Below are positions 10,126-21,830 of a DNA stretch of 64,000 nt, in pieces (the stretch's first letter is position 1; the number at the start of each line of letters is the position of its first letter). The stretch covers positions 558,001 through 622,000 of the forward strand of contig BGZK01000083.1 of the NCBI GenBank assembly GCA_005406025.1, given 5' to 3'. Source of the DNA: Eumeta japonica. Its lineage: Eukaryota > Arthropoda > Insecta > Lepidoptera > Psychidae. Both the position numbers and the translations under genes were made by a program. The notes under the pieces were generated by a model that saw only the letters and a list, made by a program, of their open reading frames with translations, was not told the DNA's origin and did no database searches.

Positions 10126-11941
10126 ACTGTATACAGCGCCGCGCAGGACGTATTTTGTATTAATACTTTGTTTCATCGTAATAATGCATAAATATATGGC
10201 GCTGTCCCTTATTCGCAAAGAGTGGCGAACATACTTATAACTTTCATTTAAATTCTTACTTTTAGTAAAAGTTTCGTTTTGTACATTGTGACATGGGTAA
10301 TCAGGGAAACACGCAGAAAAGTTAAAGGTTTTTCTTCTTCGGTAACACTGATATAGAGTAATTAACAACGGAACTATTTTAACGCTTTTACTTGATTGCA
10401 CTTGACTTGTGAACGCGCTGATTGCAAACATGAAAGTAATTCGTCAGGATCCGAATCCTGTTATATATACTAAAAAAAAAGATATAAACATATCACATCC
10501 GGCGCAAGCAAACAAGTTTACATTTTAAAAATAAGAAATACAGGGTAATATCATAAAATATTTTTCTATGGGAATCATTCTCTAATATATTTATTTAGTT
10601 TATGACCGTAGTTCGTAAATAAATAAAAAACATATTCCGTGAAAATTCACGGTTCCAATAAATATAATTTCAATATTTTTCGTTTAACAGAACGTTATAA
10701 ATTTACGGTAAAAAAAAAATTTAATCGCATATCCGAAACTAAAATGTATTTAGTATTGTCAGAGTAATGGGTGTTTATTGACCGGTTACTTGTCGAAATG
10801 AAGAAACATCAATCTATGCATATCGGAGAAGTCACGCTTGTCGCTTGACCTTTGACTAAACTTGCCGATGGCGTACGCGCTGGGCCCCACGCTCCGCCGC
10901 AAGGTCTTTGACAAAGGCCGCCTTCGCATGAACGATCGGCGGCGAATCTTTTGTAACATTGCTTCAACTTCTCATTAGTCACAATGATTTCTAGTCAATA
11001 GCACTGTAGGATAGCTTGTCGCTACTTCGCTGCGTTCGCGATGTACAATGTCTATTGAGGCAAAGGAAAACCATTTCCGACGCTGAAAAAAAAAATCTCT
11101 TATTAAATAAATTCTATTATTCATTTTCCTTTTATCTTATAGCTGTGGGTTATATTATATATCACATCGTACAAATTACCATTCACGATTTCTCTATTAA
11201 CGGCATATTCATAGTCCCCCGTAAATTAGGCGCTTCGCGGAAAGCTTTAAAGCTTTGACTTACCAAATCATATCATTATTCAGCGAAGGAACGCTCGCTA
11301 CAGACCCAGAGAGAATCCTACGAATTAGAGTCGATAATTTTAATAGGATAAAATGTTACCAAAGTAACACGGCGACAAAGGAAATGATCACTTTACGCAC
11401 AGGAGAAAAATTTTAATATAAATAAATATCTTTCTACTGGGAAGTAGAACTGATATTTATTTATATCTATATATATATATACACATATATAATGATATTT
11501 ATTTATATGTACTACTTTCTTCTACTCCTTTACCTACGAGAAGAAGCTTCACTTTCCATCTGGCAGTTCCTGATCTGAAGGAGACGTCACTATACGTGTT
11601 AGGATGTTGTACTTTACTTTCATGGTGAGTATTATTACTGCACATTATTGCGCGGGCGCGAATGTTTAACAGAGAACGGAAAGTGAACTTCCCATCAAGG
11701 TGTGAAAAAAAAACTTCTTTTTTTCTGAATACATTTGCGGTCAATGGTTTTAACGCATAATTTTATATAGTAGGTGTTGCAATTGCTGCTAAAATTTAGT
11801 ATCCATAAAATGGGAAATATACACATTTTTTTAAGTTTACTTTATGTGCACAATTGCTTCGAAGAATAGATGCGAGTTATCGTCGTCAGCCATAGAGATA
11901 ATCAAGATAGTCGTCTGTAGTCAATGCTACAATTATAGATA
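10126..11941. other. intergenic with a GC-rich patch
   Basis: No gene recognised. At 10845-10960 a GC-rich, non-repeat-looking stretch starts with TGACCTTTGACT (10846-10857), close to a direct-repeat-1 nuclear receptor site, and contains AAGGTCTTTGACAAAGG 45 bp later. Short AT dinucleotide runs lie at about 11470-11490. Confidence 0.4.
10846..10917. promoter_or_regulatory. candidate nuclear-receptor type site pair
   Basis: TGACCTTTGACT resembles the reverse complement of the DR1 consensus AGGTCAAAGGTCA, with a second related sequence AAGGTCTTTGAC at 10901-10912. The sites lie in a GC-rich island within AT-rich DNA. Motif match only; no neighbouring promoter has been identified. Confidence 0.25.
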
Positions 11942-11991
11942 GGGTGCCTTAAAAATGTCTGAAATGAATGAAAAAAAATTACTATGAATGG

Positions 11992-12220
11992 TCATAAATA
12001 AATTTGTTGTTTCTCAAAATATTCTCCGTTAGCATAAATGCACTTTTTCATACTAATAATCCAATTTTGAAAAGATTTATGCCACTCCTCCATGGTGACC
12101 TCGGAAACATGTTTTTCATACTCTTCAACAGCCTCTTCTGGTGATGAAAATCGTTGACCGCGTAATTGGTTTTTAATTTTTTGAGAACAAAAAAAGTCAC
12201 AAGATATCAGATCGGGACTG
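11992..12220 (-). pseudogene. mariner transposase, C-terminal part
   Basis: The open frame reads SPDLISCDFF, then KIKNQLRGQRFSSPEEAVEEYEKHVSE and ends NGEYFEKQ, the classic end of mariner transposases. The third catalytic Asp of the D,D34D triad is present in CDFF. The frame upstream is interrupted by the R1-type insertion boundary at about 12220; the N-terminal rest lies at 17403-18224. The preceding residues Met-Arg-Ala-Gln are retrotransposon-derived and not part of the transposase. Confidence 0.85.
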
Positions 12221-12314
12221 CGCTGAGCTCTCAATCGATGCGGTCGAGTCGTTAATTATCGCTGCGTTTGTTTTTATATCCACAAAAGGGTATTTTTTTC
12301 GTCGTGAAAACAAA

Positions 12315-14700
12315 ATGTGTTCTAAGCGTAGTAATAAAATTGTGTCCCTAGCTGTGTTAGGAGCACATTCTGATGATCCTGCGACTTGTAAATTGCCTAC
12401 AACGCCCGCTGTAAAGCGAAAACCAGCAGGATATCGAACACCTGGTGCGGCGCAGCGTTCGTCCCGTTCGCTGGACGGGATTGAGGAACGCAGCGCTGCC
12501 GGCGAGGATAACATTTCTGAGGATCGGATCCTATGTAAGATAAGTAAAAAAGGGTACCAATAGTTAAGTACATTTTATATTTTTTTGCTCGTTAGAATAT
12601 GTTATAAGCTAGGATTCGCACATATTAGTGAACAATCTTAGTTGATAAGTTTACGTGTCTTTTAGAAATAAAGTGCTGCCAGGCAGACGCTATAATATAG
12701 TTTAAGGGATAAAACCTAAAAACCTAAAAAAAATAGTGATCAAATAGACGCTCATACAGTATACGCAATTGTTAGTTATAAGAACACTTTTCATAATTAA
12801 TTATTTTTAATATTTGCGTTGGACAAAGAAGCCCTTTTTCTTCTTTTCTTATTATAGTACTTTTGCAGGAATTGAAAGGGCGTCAGGCTGTCTTTCGTTG
12901 GCTCGCATCTAAACGTCTAAATCTAGAGTTAAGTTAACGGATATAGTTGAATCGATCCGCAATGTGATTTAAGATTGCATCATTACTCGAATCGACTTTT
13001 GTTATTTTGTGTTTAAACCTTACAATAGTGCATAAGTCTGTGGTATATGAACATTGATCTACTCGGATTGACGTATAAACTTAAAATTGAAACTGAAATC
13101 AACAAAAAGATCATTGACCGTATAATGTTGATATTACTAGCATTTATTGCCATATATTATCATAAGCATAATTTAAATATTTTATTAGGCAATTTATAAA
13201 ATTTCATGTAAAATGAGATGATCATACGGTGTAATCTTTTATTTATACAATATAGCGCACAAGCAAATCATTAATGTAATTAATAGGACTGCCATTGGGA
13301 CCGATCCTTCCTGAATCGGAAGGAGAAGCCTATTGATCCATTTAGGCCACGGAAATCTATAGGCACATTTCCAACTCAATTGGTGGCCGAAAAATATCCG
13401 ACTGACAGCATCTTGAAACGCATGACGAAGTCACCTGACGAGGTTGGTGCGCCCAAAAAGCGGAGCACTAAAACAAAGCGATCAACCAGGCCGGCGCAGA
13501 TTACATTATCGAGAATTGACGCTGCGGAAAGTACTCTGTATGGCTCTGCGGTGTCGTCGGATAGCGAGGGCAATGACGGAGTAGATAAGTCGGTTTCCTT
13601 GGCAGCATCAAAGGTCGAACTGATGGATAGAGCGCACAAAACGATTTCTGCGATCACGGAAATTGCCACTGGAGATAGACCCACATTGAAAAAATACGAC
13701 ATACGGGACATTTAAGATAGGCCAGGAGGTCTTAGCGATCGTGGCATACCTAGACTTGTGGTTGACCGAGACGGAGCTAGAGGTGGCGAAATTTAACCTA
13801 GAGATATCAAAAGTCAAATCGCAGGCGGGCATACCGACGGTCGGAGAAGGGGGTGTCCAGACTAGCTGCGTAAAGGGAATGAGTTATACTGGTGCACTTA
13901 AGATAGGTAAGAGCATCCCCCCAAACCACTGTCGTGCTCCAGGGGGCCTTGTCTTGGCTATATACGCGGAGAACACCGAGAAAATTAAGACGGCAGAGGA
14001 AACCTAAAAGTTAGTAAAAGCAACTGTGTGTCCTACACAAATGCAAATACACAGGTCGATACGGTGCGTAAAATCGGCAATGCTGGTATCATTGTCTAAA
14101 CCACAAGTATGGATAGTGCTAACAGAATTAGAGAATGCCGCGAGATCAAAAAGGCAAGTCTTAAGGTAAGTGACCCCATGCAATGCAGGCCGTTAGTGAA
14201 ATACAGATATATCGACGACGATATCGGCATCGAGTGATTTTTAGAAGGATTCATTACTCAAAATAGCCTGGGTGAGCGATGGTTGATGGAGTCCTTAAAA
14301 GAAAGCGCAAAACTGGCTCTTAAGAAGCAAAGACGTGGTGCACCGGGAGTATCGTACGTTTTGAAATACGCACCGGCATTAAGGTCAACCATAATCAAAT
14401 TGGGTGACATCTGTATCGGCTGGAATAGACTTGAAGTCATATATTTCATAGATGTTACTTGCTGCAATAAATGCTAAATGTTCAGACACCGAGAACGCTT
14501 TTGTAGGGAAAAAGATACAACATGTAACATGTGTGGAGTAATGAGCCATAGAGGGACCGAACGTTAGGTTGAACTTACGCACTGTGCTACATGTTACAGA
14601 CTTAAGAAGAAAAACATGAATAGCAACAGGACAAACTATAGAATACGCCCGGCGAGATTGTGTGCCAAACAAAGGCGTGCCTCTATGACCATTTGTGGCT
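12315..14700 (+). pseudogene. R1-clade ORF1 (gag-like, CCHC knuckles), broken
   Basis: ATG at 12315 opens an 82-codon Pro/Arg/Ser-rich N-terminal piece. About 0.73 kb of AT-rich sequence then follows without coding character. The frame resumes near 13299-13715 (basic region with PKKRSTKTKRS), shifts at 13741-14007 and continues at 14283-14690. Near the end are Cys-rich knuckles: C-x2-C-x4-H-x4-C at about 14464-14505 (with an internal stop) and C-x2-C-x4-H immediately after, then C-x2-C. Such knuckles bind the element RNA in the ribonucleoprotein. Several in-frame stops make it non-functional. Confidence 0.7.
12563..13290. other. AT-rich interruption inside R1 ORF1
   Basis: About 730 bp with no coding similarity between two ORF1 pieces in the same frame. 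It is far more AT-rich than the flanking retrotransposon. It is probably a later insertion, but no terminal repeats or target duplication could be found. Confidence 0.4.
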
Positions 14701-14715
14701 GGGCATCTTTTAAGG

Positions 14716-17186
14716 GTTGGCCAGCTTAACCTGCAGTGCGCTCGACTTGCCTCGATAGAGTTGCATGAAATCACATGCAGACGAGGACTCGACATGATTC
14801 TCGTGCAACCATAGCACATTTCGACAGCAACGCACCATGCGCCTTCGTCCCGGAGCTCAGTAACGATTACTGTGCCTGCGTACATGTGCGGACCGCGAGA
14901 TTTAGTGTGTACTTGGTGTCGGTTTATTTTAAATATAGCCCCAGCATTGGTTTACGTTTATTCCACTAGGAAAAACTGATGAATAAATTAAAAGGAAAAA
15001 AGTTGATAATAGGTGCCGACATAAATGTCCACTCCCCGCAATGGCACTCCGCTCTCCGACGCTAGATGTTTTACAGGCAGGAGCTCTGAAGCATAAGAGA
15101 GAAGAGGGCAATTAGAAAGCTTCATTGCATAACATCATCTACCATTGCAAAATGTCGAGGGGCAGCCCTACACCTTTTTTGACCTGAACGGAATGTCAAA
15201 TATAGATGTTACACTGACCACTCGAAGAATAGGGATTGAAAGTTGGGAGATCGTGGAGTGTGCAAGCTTCAGCTACCATTAACTGTTTCAATTCGCGATG
15301 GAAGTTGATAGGGGTGACCTTGAAAGCACGGTAGAATGCAGTAGTAGATTTAAAGATCGCGGAGTGAATTGGGAACACTTCCTCGCTAAGCTACAGGCTG
15401 GTGTGGGGGTACCAAATGAGAGAACGGATGCAAATGAATATGCTTGAAAGATGTGCAAAATGATTTAAAGGGCCGCTTACGAACGTTAGGGAGAGTATGA
15501 AAACACAAAAATGAAAATAATACAGCTGGTGAAATGATAGACTAGATGCGCTATGAAGGGAATATGCCCAAATGAGACGCAAATAACAGAAAGCACGCAA
15601 AAGAATAGGATAGGGCACCGAGAGTGCAAGAAATAAATTTTAGGAAAAGAGCGGAATATAGAAGGGAAATGCGAGATACGCTGGAGAAGCATTTTTGGTC
15701 AATGGCGGAATTGGGCAATCTGGACTTTTGGGAATTGGCGTATCGCACAGCCGAAGGTAGGGACAGGATACTTAACAATATTATAAGTTGAGCAACATTT
15801 CACGGTGTGTTTTTAGATAATATAGATGACGCACTTAAGTCGATGTTATGTGCTCTTTTATCCGACGACAACATAAATAAAGACGAAGCACACCATAGAA
15901 CAAATTAAGGTCGCGGCATTGATACCTCTTAGCGGCACTCCTGCGGCTCCTCTCAGTATTCATCAGATGTGGAGATTTGTTTGTTCTCTCCTCAATACTA
16001 GCCCAGAGATTGACGGAGTCATGGCAAGGATAATTTGAGAAGTATAACTGACTGAGATGATTGTAATGTTTGAGAAATATATGATAGAAGGTAGGTTCTC
16101 TGACGTTTGGAAGAAAGGAAGACTCGTGGTACTGCCAAAAGGCAATGGAAAATATATGACCGACCCCAAAGCGTATCGGCCATTAGGTCGGCCATTAGGT
16201 GGGCACCCTTTTATACGACATCTATATATATGACGGCCGTAATGGAGGGAGACTCCAGGGCCGAATTGGAAAGGAAAGGAAGCGAGTTGTTTACGGCACT
16301 ATCAGCATGGGGGAAAAAATCGTCTTGCCTTCTCCCCCTTAAAATCGGCAACAATTACAATTAAAGGAAGGCTGCAGCGTGCTCTTGTACTTAGACTGGA
16401 GGGCGCATCGATTGCGGCTTTCACAGAACTTTAAGGTGTTTGGTATAGACGACACATTTAGCTTTGGAGCTCACGCAAGGGAGATCGGGGAGCGTGCGGT
16501 TAAATGTTTTGGGAAGATGACTCGGGTGTCTTCCTTTGGGCGCACAGATATCCGGCACTAGGGCTAATGTACCGGTCTATTTTCGAACCAATCGTCACAT
16601 ATGCCGCAGCAATATGGTTTCACAGGGCTATTTTGAAAACACAGAGGCCGGTTCTGATCGTTTTGACTAGGGCTTATTGTTTCTGCTGGCTGATTTGGTG
16701 GTGGTTTGGCGCGGTTCTGTGGACGTTCAACGATCGGATAAAACACCAAGGGAGGTCAGAACCATTGGAAAGAAAATATATGACGAAGTCTGCTGTGCAT
16801 GTAAGGAACAGTAGAATGGCGCAGATGAGGGGAGAGAACTGTTTTGTTTTTTCCCGGACGTCGGAGACAGGTCGCACTGTGATTTTGTTGAGCCTGACTT
16901 TACAATATCATTGATGTTCTTGGGTCAGGGCTGTTTTCGGAAGCATTTACAAACGATGAAATTGAGTGAAAGAAAAGAGCGTGACTAAGGATGGGCAGAG
17001 GAAGGTAGAAATCATGTGTTGTAGGACTGCCCTTTGTATGCGGACGAAAGAATAGAAATGTTGAATTGATTGGAACCTTTGAGGGAGGGTTTGGTTCACT
17101 TCGACGATCTTACAAGGACAGCAAGTAACTTTCGAAAATTTACAGATTTTTGTCATAAATGGCACAATAAAAGAAAAGATTTATGA
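14716..17186 (+). pseudogene. R1-clade ORF2 (endonuclease and reverse transcriptase), broken
   Basis: Starts with an endonuclease-type reading VGQLNLQCARLASIELHE followed by RGLDMILVQ, typical of R1-clade ORF2. Reverse transcriptase remains include GRFSDVWKKGRLVVLPK and DPKAYRPL at 16086-16185. The RT core with the YADD-type catalytic motif is absent: sequence jumps from YRPL to a region reading TAVMEGDSRAELERKG. Thumb and connection pieces follow (FGAHAREIGERAVKCFGKM, IVTYAAAIWFHRA), then DCPLYADERIEMLN and FRKFTDFCHKWHNKR before a stop at 17184-17186. Many stops and frame changes. It cannot encode an active enzyme. Confidence 0.85.
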
Positions 17187-17402
17187 ACAAAACGAGATGA
17201 TTGAGATGTACGGCCAAGAAGCATTCTAATGATGTATGTAACCTTGGGCGGTGGGCTTGCTAGATTGTATATTAGAACTTGAATTTAGAATCAGATGTCT
17301 CCTACATCTGGTTTTAAATTCCTTCTGATCCCGTGCTTGGCCCTTTATCAATTTCCTTGTGAGAGGCCTTGATGGAGGTGGAATAATCTGTATTCAAGAT
17401 TG

Positions 17403-18224
17403 CCCATAAATTCTACGTTTTTTGTTTGAAAAAAAATTTTTCTCTTTGTCCGTGTGAAATTGGCATTGTTGTGGTGCAAAATGATACGACGTTTACGGTT
17501 ATTATTAACTTGCAGCAATCAAATGGTCGTGTACCAATCACTATTTATGGTACGATAAATCTCTAAAGCAATAGTAGCCATGTGTCCAGTTTTATTAAAA
17601 AAAGAAGCAACAATCCACTTAGCGACATTTCGCACGCGCACCATTTAATTTGGTTTTGGCCCATCTTGATGGATCCATACGGTCAATTGCTGCTTTGTTT
17701 GGGGGTCTTAGCAATAAATTCATGTTTCTTCACCTGTTACTTTATTTCACACCAAATTTGACGTTTTTACCCTGAATCTGGTAAGCATGGCATTGCACCA
17801 AGTAACGCAGTCCGTTTTTGAGCCTGAGTCAAATTTTGTGGAATCCACCGCGAGCACAACTTTTTCATACCCAAATATTTTTGTAGGATTGATTGTATTT
17901 GATTCGTGCCTATGCCTAAGGATGACTAAATCTCATAGTATGTCACATGCCTGTCTATTTCATCAGACGGTACACAGGAACTATGTTTTTGTTGTTCATA
18001 GCGGTAGACGTACGACCATCATGAAATTCGTCATTGACATTGACACGACTTTGTTTGAATTCTGTAAACCACTTATAAATAGTCGTCTTGCATGAGACTT
18101 TATCGCCAAAAGCAGTCCGAAGCTGAACGAAGCTCTGCTGAGCTGTCAAATTACACTTAAAATCGTAGATAATCATAATACGAAATTTTTTTCCACTTAA
18201 ATCTATAATGATGAAAACACGCAA
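17403..18224 (-). pseudogene. mariner transposase, N-terminal and central part
   Basis: An open frame of 89 codons gives the paired-like N-terminal domain: DFKCNLTAQQSFVQLRTAFG, then TTIYKWFTEFKQSRVNVNDEF and GRTSTA. Downstream, with stops and frameshifts, follow HVTYYEI, SLGIGTNQI, KKLCSRWIPQNLTQAQK and the catalytic-region remnant IILHHNNANF, where the expected HHDN has lost its Asp. The reading stops at VEFMG at 17403, where R1-type sequence begins. No ATG lies at the expected start (it now reads ATA before DLS). Inactive. Confidence 0.85.
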
Positions 18225-18321
18225 TTTTTAAAATGACACCACAATGTAACAAAAAGTGACAGTAACAGAAAACAAACTGTATTCTACAGTCAAAGAGTTT
18301 CATTTTTAAATGTAGTTTTTA

Positions 18322-18493
18322 TATATTGTGTATGTAAGTGTCCAGTTTCAGAAACTTTTAGTGCGGCCCACCTACATGTCGTAACGCTGCAGTGTTCTGA
18401 TGTCCTTGGACTGAAGATTGGGTTCGATGCTCAAAATTTTTACTGTAACTCTGAAAAAGTTGCATGACTTACGAAGTAAGCAATAAAATAATA
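18322..18493. other. spacer between two mariner elements
   Basis: 172 bp with no gene. It contains GGTTCGATGCT at 18420-18430, which is only loosely B-box-like. Confidence 0.4.
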
Positions 18494-19748
18494 AGTCGGG
18501 CAAAAAGTTTATCGTTTTCTATATACGGACTCAATATAATTTTTCATCATATTTTATTTACATTTAATTATAACATGTACATGCCATTTTGTTTAATAAC
18601 TTGTTGCCATTTTGTAGGTAGTCCCATTGCTGTAAAAATTCAAAAAAACTGCGATAAGTAGTTTTGACAGTTCTTTCTTGATGTTAACCTAATACTACCT
18701 AAAGAATTCTGAAGAGACCGAAACAGGCAAAAATCTGAGAGTGCAAGATCAGGGATATATGGTGAATGCATTAACATTTTCCAAACGAACTTTCTCAATA
18801 TTTTCTGAGTGGCTAAAGATGTGTATGGTGCGGTGTTATCATGGTGAAAAACCACATCCTTTCTGTTGATCAACTCCGGCCGTTTTTCTCTACTACTTGC
18901 TTGAGTCTCATCAGCTGTTGACAGTAAAGATTCGAATTGACGGTTTTGTCCGGCGGTGAAAGCTCATAATGAACAATGTCCTTCCGATCCCACCATACAC
19001 ACAGCATCAACTTATTGTAAGTTAATCCGGATTGCGCTATAGTCTGTATGTAGAGCTTGCTTGCCTTTTAACCTTTTAATCTTTTTCTTACGTTCTTGTT
19101 GTAAGTAATCCATTTTCATCGCCAATTTTCAATATTTTCAAAAACTATTGGGTTTCATTATGTTTCAATACAGAGTCGTAAATGAGCACAGGACTTGGTA
19201 GATTTCTTTCAGTGAACTCGTGTAAGACTCAAGTATTGAGCTTTTTTGTATATCTAGCTTTTTTCAAATGGGTCAAAACTGTTTCGTGGTCAATTCCCAG
19301 CCCTTCAACTATGTTGTAGAACTAATATGCCGATGTTGCTCTACTTTTTCCAAAATGGCATCAACTTTATCCGTAATAGGTCGACCAGAGACAGATTCAC
19401 TTTTTACATCAAAATTATTGAACTATAAAGACTTGAACCAGTTTTGTGCTATTATTATCGACACTGCATTATACATAAACGTGAATAATTTCTTTTGCTG
19501 CTTGTGTTGCATTTTTCCCTTTTTCGTAATAAAACTTAAAAATGTACCCAATGTTTACGTTAGATTCACTCATTTTGGTGGACAGGAAAATATTAAACAA
19601 AGTGCGGGACACCGTCTTTACTTTTTATTTTTCTTTTTTAAAGTTATATTTAATGGTATCAAAACTTGCCAGATACAAACAGTACAACCAAAGATAACCT
19701 TACTGGAACTTTTTATTTATAAAATTCAAAAAACTTTTACCCTACCAA
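18494..19748 (-). mobile_element. mariner element (mellifera/SETMAR-like lineage), nearly full length
   Basis: 1255 bp flanked by TA at both ends (18492-18493 and 19749-19750). The left terminus reads AGTCGGGCAAAAAGTTT and the right terminus, on the minus strand, TTGGTAGGGTAAAAGTTTTTT; these match the end at 36318 (TGTCGGGGAAAAAGTTTTTT). Length and TA flanks are those of an intact-size mariner. Confidence 0.85.
18569..19573 (-). pseudogene. mariner transposase, full span with frameshifts
   Basis: About 1005 bp, near the usual 345 codons. It starts MSESNVNI and passes through the helix-turn-helix (NATQAAKEI, ...QNWFKS..NNFDVKSE), VSGRP, the linker GIDHETVLTHLKKARYTKKL and HEFTERNLPSPVLI. The first acidic motif survives as GDEN, the second as FHHDN and the third in PDLALSDF, so all three catalytic Asp codons remain, but several frameshifts and stops separate them. 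The end reads WQQVIKQNGMYM before a stop at 18569-18571. A 161-codon open frame on the opposite strand is a shadow. Confidence 0.85.
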
Positions 19749-21830
19749 TATAACGTGAAAATAACTCAAATTTATCGGGTAATTTTGCGGCCGCGGTTAT
19801 TATTACGATAGTGTTATTCCATCTAATTTAGAAATATATTAAATTAACTACATCCCATGATGTCATTTTTGACGTTTGTACGCTCTCATACTCCGTAAAT
19901 ATCGACAACTAAGTGGTTAATTTTTACATTTGCCTTAATTCATTGCTATGTTAATGGTGTATTGCTGGGGCTACACTGTCGAATCTATATGTACTCCGGC
20001 ATAATAAAGTTAATAAATACTGAAATTAATAATGAAATATCTAAAAGAAAGGACATTATTTGGAGACATGATCATCATTAACCTAACACCCTATACATAC
20101 CGCTTTCTGATACAACTACCGATCTACGGTACAGTCAGTACGAGCAGATTTGTTTCTGTAGTTGGCCATGATGGTCCATCATGTAGAACATACATGACGG
20201 TATAGAGGGCATAATCTTGGCTCGTCGGCCACGATCGCCTGTAGTCGACAACGATCGGTTAGCTGTCGGCTTATCGAATACAAATTAAAGGCGTGTGTGC
20301 CGGCCGTTCGTGCGTGTGTCCGTAGATGATTCATTCGCCTAGCAGAAGCCAAACGGAGAAGACGTGTACAGTTGTAATGACTGAGCAGAAAAATGCAGAG
20401 AGATCTCTCTCTTCTTCTAGAAAATATATAAATTTAAAAACAAAGAGTGTATGCCATTTATATAGTCGAATACCACTCGATTCATGGTTTATGTTCATTA
20501 CATTACTGAAAAGGTTCAGAAAGTAGCTTGACCAATTTTCAATAGCTAGCAATGCGCACTATTATCATAAAATTGAAATTTATTAAAATTCTGTATGTGA
20601 TTCATGCACAATCATTTAATTCAAAAAATACTTATTGGTCATAACTTTTTTTTACAAAAATAGCTACAATGAATTTGGTCGGGTTCGGTTAGTATCGAGC
20701 GTAATTTAATTTTATTTATTTTTTCAAACTTCTGCTTATTTATTCCTCTTTTTTGGGTATTTTATTGTAAAACTAAATATTTCGAACAGCCTTTTGATGA
20801 AGCTGTTTGTATGGAAGTTGCGTTTACTTCCATTATCGCGATAAGGATAAGTTGACCTCGATCCTTAACAACTCTCAACTGAAAAACGAAAGAAGAAAAA
20901 CCTAGTATTTATGAATATTCAATTCCGATTCGAAATAAAAAAAGTGGGACGGCGGCCCGTTCACTTTCCCAGCGTTTTATACCAAATAGCAAAACAGATT
21001 TACATTTATATTGAAAGCAAACGTTACTTTAAAATACAATCCATTTTCGGGTGATAAGCGGCCGTGAAAAACGTTCCAAGTCCTATCACGTATTCCAGGC
21101 GTTGTGTTGCTTTGCTCTTAGGCGGTAAATGGTAGCGTAATAATGCCGCGGCCACATCGGCGTTTCTCCGAATTGAACGCCTCAGCCGGTACGTTATCGA
21201 TAATTACATCGCTAAGTTAATTCTATATATAATGTTATTACTTATAAATCGGGCGGATTTGTTGGGCGTTCGCTTCTTCGACTGCCTATGGAGAGCTTCT
21301 CTCGAATATTAGTTGCTACGAAATTGTTTGTACGAAGGTCTTATTAGACGAAAAGGCTATGTTTCCGATTTGTGATAGTTGTAATTGTTTTTCTCCGACT
21401 ACGGCGAAGCAAAAAGGAGGATCTATGTATATACCTAAATCTTAGATACATATTTATATTAGTATGATCATCTTTTTCCGCGGCTTTAAGGTTAATTATT
21501 ATAGTTCGACAAATGAAGTGTTATTAATCGAGTCTTAGAGTTTCGTTTGACAGAAGTCGAGGTATTAAAACATGGCGGATAGGCCTTGCTCTATATGTCA
21601 AACAACAATTACAATTTCATAAGCACATGAAGTTAGTTTCAAATGAAAATTTTTAATTCGCCTATTCCGAAAACGTGAAATTTATATGTACATAAGAACA
21701 TTTCATATATTGCATGTTTTTTCTTATAAACAAAGCAATATAATGAATTCTATGGGTGGTTGCCACGAGTCTGGATTTTCGCTTAGTGATTATATATATA
21801 ATCCGTATTATATATCTGAATGTTTTATAC
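19749..21830. other. intergenic, GC-rich patches, no gene seen
   Basis: No open frame of interest. Patches richer in GC than the surroundings occur at about 20110-20350 and 20945-21260 and look unique rather than repetitive, such as conserved non-coding DNA might. No comparison was possible. Confidence 0.4.

Larger units (their letters stand above)
12221..17402 (+). mobile_element. R1-clade non-LTR retrotransposon, inactive
   Basis: 5.2 kb inserted in a mariner transposase gene, in the opposite orientation to that gene. The structure is a short 5' leader, ORF1 with CCHC zinc knuckles, ORF2 with an apurinic-type endonuclease start, reverse transcriptase pieces and a C-terminal zinc-knuckle-like HVL-DCP-Y region, then a 3' UTR of about 0.2 kb. 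Stops and frameshifts occur throughout. Junctions: mariner sequence ends CAGATCGGGACTG at 12220 and resumes CCCATAAATTC at 17403. Compared with related mariners about a dozen target bases seem missing, so there was a small target deletion rather than a visible duplication. R1-clade membership is based on ORF order and the endonuclease and C-terminal sequence style. Confidence 0.8.
11942..18321 (-). mobile_element. mariner element (irritans-like) split by an R1-clade retrotransposon
   Basis: Two mariner segments on the minus strand, 17403-18321 (5' part) and 11942-12220 (3' part), together give about 1.2 kb, the size of a full mariner. They are separated by a 5.2 kb non-LTR element. The left end TA-GGGTGCCTTAAAAATG (from 11940) and the right end around CATTTTTAA near 18301-18309, followed by TA, suggest partly conserved inverted termini flanked by TA. 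The transposase reading resumes across the insertion at the segment that reads PPYSPDL in relatives, so the retrotransposon landed in an existing mariner. Confidence 0.75.

Noticed and set aside
12221..17402. Telomere-specific TRAS/SART interpretation of the R1-clade element
   Set aside because: No TTAGG repeats flank it; the flanks are mariner sequence.
19268..19753. 161-codon plus-strand frame, the longest in its region
   Set aside because: It is exactly antisense to the mariner transposase and leader at 18494-19748 and has no family resemblance.
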